In this document: piece by piece, positions 62,292-64,000 of the stretch | Position numbering within the stretch: position 1 is the first letter of the stretch | Layout: every line of letters starts with the position of its first letter | Assembly: GCA_903813345.2 (NCBI GenBank) | Contig: CAIIXF020000001.1 | Span: forward strand, 49,989,885-50,053,884 | Source of the DNA: Owenia fusiformis | Lineage: Eukaryota; Annelida; Polychaeta; Sabellida; Oweniidae | Direction: 5' to 3' | Length of the DNA stretch: 64,000 bases | Position numbers and translations under genes: made by a program | The notes under the pieces: generated by a model | Seen by the model: only the letters and a program-made list of their open reading frames with translations | Told to the model about the DNA's origin: nothing | Database searches by the model: none

Positions 62292-64000
62292 CTGGAACAA
62301 TAAATCATAATACAAATTTTCTTAAAAAACTCTAAAACTACTGGTATTTGGGTTATCAAAGATTACATTTTAGTGGCAAATGGCAGACATTTTGATAAAT
62401 AGCAGCCATCTTTAAAATTTCTTATCTGCTAGCAGAGCTCCTTTATTTCTAGGCAGCAGCACATAAAATTAATAACGTAAAATCTATCCACTGGTAATAA
62501 TTATCAATGATTATTTCCACCTTGCCTGGCCAGTTCTAGGGGTTTTAGTGCTAGTTGAGAAGGCATTCATTTCACTATATCGACCTGAGAAATATGTGAC
62601 GTCATATTGGTGGTCCATATGGACCGGTCTAGAATATATTCTGGACCGGCAATTTTCCCCGGGAAATTAGATATCGTTCAATGCGTAAGATTTTCTTGCT
62701 GTTTCAGTCCTGGTCGTTAACGGTGGTAATAATACTAATAACGTCATTTCTGCGAGCAATATAGTGAAATATTGGACCTTGGGCCTTCGGCCCTCGGTCC
62801 AATATTTCACTTTATTATGCACCTCATTAAAATACTCAATTCTGATTGGTTCTTAGTTGCTTGTAATTTGGCAATACTCTGCTCTTTTCTGAAAACTGCC
62901 GGATATTTTTTTAATATCTGACCCTTTCGAGAAAAAGGGTCGGATATTTTTTTCAATGTTTTTGCAACATTCCCACTTCAGAGTTTTATTTCTTAATAAC
63001 TGGAGTACTACTTAAAGCTTACATCCGAAACTGGCGGAAAATAAAAGAAAAAATGCACTTAATCAATCACAATTACCCTTATCATTCAAAAGTTACATAT
63101 AATTCTGCAAGAACGTCTCGAATAAATAAAAATTAAATTCCCGGGGCAAATATTTTCGTCCAGTGTAGCGAATAAACTGGCCGGAAGTCGTCTGAGTTTT
63201 GAAAGAAACTGAAATAAATAAATGTCAAAATAATGTCAACTAAACGACAGTTTAAAGGGAATGCGAAGTTTTGTCCCTTAAACTTGATAATAAGTTAGAA
63301 TAAAGATATATCTTTCAATCCAACTTAGTTTTATTGTTCTATCATTATCCTTTTAATTGTTATTGAGCCCCGGGTTTTGCATATGAACTGGACCACGGAG
63401 CTGCCATTTCAACCGTAAAGTGGTTCTTTACGACATTGTTATGACGTCATTGATGCCAGATTGATGCCTTGGCATTCTAAAAGTTTTGTGGCGCCATTTT
63501 TGAATCAAAAAATGAATGCCGAGTTGTTGTTGCCATTCCAAAACCAAAGAAATCATTTCAAAGGAACTAAAAGAATACGTATATACCAACCATAATAAAG
63601 AACGATTTCAATAGAATATTAACGCCGGCATTTTCGGAATTGCTTTTTACCTATCTAGACATGGAATGCAGGTTAGATTTATTCTTTATTTACACTTGAA
63701 ACAATCTGGGATTCGTGACTTTTTAACTTTTATTAGGTCTAGCGCTTAATGCGAACAGAGAATGCTAATTCTATCAGGCGAATGCAAACTATTAGAATAA
63801 AACATAATAAAATTAATTCAACCAACCCATCTTGAATTTCCAAGAATGCAAGAGTTTAATTTGCTAGTCTCATTACAAAAATACGTGTTCGTACTTTAAT
63901 TTTCATTTCATTTATGTTTATCTTTAACACAGGTATTCAAAGAAATTAAAATTTTAAAATTAAATTGTAAAACCGTATTCAATTACTATCATGGATTCTT
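62292..64000. other. FARSA: FARSA intron with repeats
   Basis: Holds the second copy of the 280-bp module (62517-62825) with a terminal hairpin at 62763-62811: AGTGAAATATTGGACC and its perfect complement around TTGGGCCTTCGGCCCTC. The rest to 64000 shows no exon I can recognise on either strand. Confidence 0.5.

Overview
The window is animal nuclear DNA. It is AT-rich, its genes are split into many short exons with canonical GT/AG junctions, the introns are crowded with tandem and inverted repeats, and there are two 500-base runs of N (30001-30500 and 46366-46865). The protein families and the repeat style (ATGGCGGCC-rich arrays, foldback elements) suggest a marine invertebrate, perhaps a mollusc. 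That is an inference, not something the sequence proves.

Six protein-coding genes can be supported, all read exon by exon. (1) An ARFGEF1/2 (BIG1/BIG2) Golgi Arf exchange factor on the minus strand runs from about 27.3 kb down to the left edge, with 32 recognisable exons; its first exon(s) and its 3' end are not in view. (2) A small secreted phospholipase A2 (1286-2609, plus) lies inside the last visible intron of ARFGEF, on the opposite strand. (3) AGPAT5, a lysophosphatidate acyltransferase (31010-39544, plus), lacks its first coding exon(s). (4) RNF146, a RING-WWE ubiquitin ligase (42437-43287, minus), has one large coding exon. (5) A YIPF1/2 Golgi membrane protein (47056-57723, plus). (6) The last two exons of FARSA, cytosolic Phe-tRNA synthetase alpha (61830-62291, minus). 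ARFGEF and AGPAT5 diverge around the first gap. AGPAT5/RNF146 and YIPF/FARSA are convergent pairs. ARFGEF and YIPF both belong to Golgi trafficking, but nothing shows co-regulation.

The most unusual feature is that tandem duplications repeatedly contain a splice junction. In AGPAT5 a 59-60 bp unit carrying the exon end and GTAAGT donor is repeated about 55 times. In YIPF a 54-bp unit carrying the last nine codons of an exon plus its donor is repeated 27 times and stays open in frame. ARFGEF has a roughly 31-bp array built on one donor, and both ARFGEF and the PLA2 gene carry a partial copy of an exon start with its acceptor. Five such cases in three large genes and one small one, all inside 64 kb, look like a recurrent process.

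Mobile DNA includes a roughly 5.2-kb element with long terminal inverted repeats (7820-13043) holding a CXC-protein fragment, a probable solo LTR (33813-35947) containing a nested hAT-type MITE (35376-35881) and itself inserted in the AGPAT5 splice-donor array, several foldback elements (9472, 12396, 45296, 48106, 59460), a 1.7-kb TIR element (49031-50749), a LINE 3' remnant (44169-44759), and several small dispersed families with multiple copies in this window.
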